Assembly: GCA_963575745.1 (NCBI GenBank)
Contig: CAUYUJ010014327.1
Span: 612,916-676,915 of the forward strand
Direction: 5' to 3'
Length of the DNA: 64,000 nucleotides
DNA from: Prorocentrum cordatum
Taxonomy: Eukaryota; Sar; Dinophyceae; Prorocentrales; Prorocentraceae
The translations under genes were made by a program, and so were the position numbers. Below, one piece after another: positions 62,666 to 64,000 of the stretch; positions within the stretch are counted from its first letter, which is position 1; each line of letters opens with the position of its first letter. The notes beneath the pieces are model-generated. The model did no database searches. It was given only the letters and a program-made list of their open reading frames with translations, and was not told the origin of the DNA.

Positions 62666-63045
62666 CTAACCGATGAACGCTTCCCCGTGCAGCGCGCCGT
62701 CGATCGCCACGGCGTCGTCGCCGTAAGGGTCGTGTAAGACCGGGCCCATCATGGCGCGCATGGCTAAGGCCGTTGGCACCGCCGCAACGGCGTTCCTGCC
62801 GCAAGAGCGGCGCGCGCGGCCGCGATAGGCCCGCAGCAACGAGCATGTCGCCACCGTGGCAAGCGTTCGTTGTAGACCCAGCGTGATCATCCCGGCTCCA
62901 ATTGCCATCGCTGCCAAGCGCGGGGGCGGGGGCCTGCTCCGAGCAGGCGCTCGCTGCAGCGACGCCTCCGCCGCGGCTCCTCCATCGCGAAGTGCAATCG
63001 CCGCGCGCAGCGAGCCCGTCGCCCCGAGTCGGTAGTCTGGGAAAA
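62666..63045 (-). CDS. last exon of an unknown gene
   Basis: Minus strand, after GATCGAAG: VFPDYRLGATGSLRAAIALR, RLAAMAIGAGMITLGLQRTL, ATVATCSLLRAYRGRARRSC and MMGPVLHDPYGDDAVAIDGA, stop TAG at 62668-62666. A moderately hydrophobic stretch could be a membrane segment. It joins the exon ending at 63196 as ...AVAVRK-VFPDY. Confidence 0.5.
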
Positions 63046-63195
63046 CTTCGATCACGGGCGCCGCCCTCCACCTCGCGCAACGCTAACCCCCTTTCCTCGA
63101 GAGCGGCCCGCGCGCCCCCGAGACTCCGGCTGGCGCCTGATTCCCCCCCCCCCCCCCCTGCAAGTCGCCCAATTGCCCCCGCGCCCCGCCGCCCT

Positions 63196-63685
63196 CCTTC
63201 CTGACCGCGACAGCGCGTGAGCCGTCCAAAACAACGAGGGAGGTAAGGGTGTTCACGCGGGCGAGAGCATGACGAATGCAATTTGACACTGGAAAGGCGA
63301 CCGCGACCAACCCGCGGATCGCACCAACCCTCATCGCCCCAATTAGCGCGGGGCGATGAATGCGCCAAGATCGAGTCGGCGCTCGCTCAGCACATCTGAA
63401 GCCCGGGCGCCGCGCCGCCGCCTGGTCAACGATGGCACTGACGTCGCCCGACGCGACAGGGACGGGCCCGTCTGTCTCGACCCGGCATAGCGGCGAGGCA
63501 GCAGGGAGTCGAGTAGAGGGGGGGTCCTCGCACAAGCAGTTGCAGACCGAGAGCATCGAATGTCGCCCAGGCCCGCCCGCCCTTCCAGGCGACAGAACAA
63601 ATGCACCGAGCGCTTGGCCCTCGTTCGGGGCCAGGGCGCACTCGAGCGCCTCGCAATCGGAGAAGAAGGCCATGGGGATCGGAGT
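63196..63685 (-). CDS. internal exon of the same unknown gene
   Basis: Reads FFSDCEALECALAPNEGQAL, GAFVLSPGRAGGPGRHSMLS, VETDGPVPVASGDVSAIVDQ, RAPTRSWRIHRPALIGAMRV and NTLTSLVVLDGSRAVAVRK. Boundary at 63195/63196 is inferred from phase; the donor is not GT. Confidence 0.5.
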
Positions 63686-63703
63686 AGGCAGCAGGGCTGC
63701 TTC

Positions 63704-64000
63704 TTAGGGAAGGGGTCGACGGATGGCCCCCTGACCCAGTTCCTGAATCAGTGATTTCGCCTCGCTGACATCCCTGAGCAAGATTACCTGAAAATCGCAC
63801 AACCAACCCGAATCCTCCCGGACAGCAAAGTCGCCGCGCGCAGCGTTGACCTGGGCTGGAGGCTTGGGAGCGAGCAAGCTCCGATTGCATGGCCTCCTGT
63901 TGGACCCCACCCCGTCATCGCAGTGCAGGAGGCTGTAAAGATCTCGCGTGAAGATCCCAGCACTGGCGCCACCGAAGACGCGGTCGACTGCGTAGATTCT
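63704..64000 (-). CDS. exon of the same gene, enters from beyond the window
   Basis: From the window end: RIYAVDRVFGGASAGIFTRD, LYSLLHCDDGVGSNRRPCNR, LLAPKPPAQVNAARGDFAVR, EDSGWLCDFQVILLRDVSEA and KSLIQELGQ. The junction to the next exon near 63690-63720 is unresolved. Not recognised; the gene's 5' part is outside the window. Confidence 0.55.
   Translation of the reverse strand, partial: RIYAVDRVFGGASAGIFTRDLYSLLHCDDGVGSNRRPCNRSLLAPKPPAQVNAARGDFAVREDSGWLCDFQVILLRDVSEAKSLIQELGQGAIRRPLP

Overview
The window looks like nuclear DNA of a dinoflagellate, most likely a core dinoflagellate such as Prorocentrum; the species is an inference. The evidence is four relict copies of the dinoflagellate trans-spliced leader (DinoSL), introns with non-GT donors (GC, GA) whose splice sites sit in short direct repeats, several recognisable dinoflagellate protein families, very GC-rich coding exons and large amounts of simple and composite repeats. 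No bacterial-type operon, rRNA, tRNA or CRISPR array was found. Most long open frames in the window are shadows of trinucleotide or purine/pyrimidine repeats and are not annotated.

Layout. 0.1-6.95 kb (+): a multi-exon gene of unknown function with a poly-Q tract; whether it is one gene or two is not settled. 8.96-11.58 kb (+): a gene of a recurrent dinoflagellate family that begins at a relict DinoSL and is now split by several introns. 14.13-15.61 kb (+): a three-exon gene with cytosine-C5-methyltransferase-like motifs. 17.9-20.5 kb (-): a decayed, 3'-truncated reverse-transcriptase ORF family. 20.5-35 kb: repeats, MITE-like inverted-repeat elements and simple-sequence arrays, with one relict DinoSL at 30.97 kb. 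35.7-37.4 kb (-): a candidate gene or genes with more even base composition. 40.4-42.9 kb (-): a beta-propeller-like repeat, PTPS linker and GDPH-domain gene, broken at its 5' end by a LINE fragment (42.9-43.6 kb, +). That fragment carries a complete processed retrocopy (43.61-44.88 kb, -) with DinoSL, short A-tail and 15-bp target-site duplication. 47.8-58.9 kb (-): a six-exon secreted coiled-coil gene, in frame throughout (704 codons plus stop). Its 6.1-kb intron 5 is packed with GGCCCAAGA-type arrays and a three-hairpin composite repeat. 62.67-64.0 kb (-): the 3' part of an unknown gene that runs off the window.

The main biological story is gene and intron turnover. Two introns of the coiled-coil gene are complete terminal-inverted-repeat elements flanked by 5-6 bp target-site duplications (CAGGA, CAAGGA), and the duplicated AG|GA supplies both splice sites: these are introners. 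Two non-intronic relatives of one introner lie just upstream at 59.05 and 59.77 kb. The same AG|GA logic is seen in introns of the 9-11.6 kb and 14-15.6 kb genes. Because the 9 kb gene and the coiled-coil gene both carry relict DinoSLs (signs of mRNA retroposition) yet are full of introns, the simplest reading is retroposition first and intron gain by introners afterwards.
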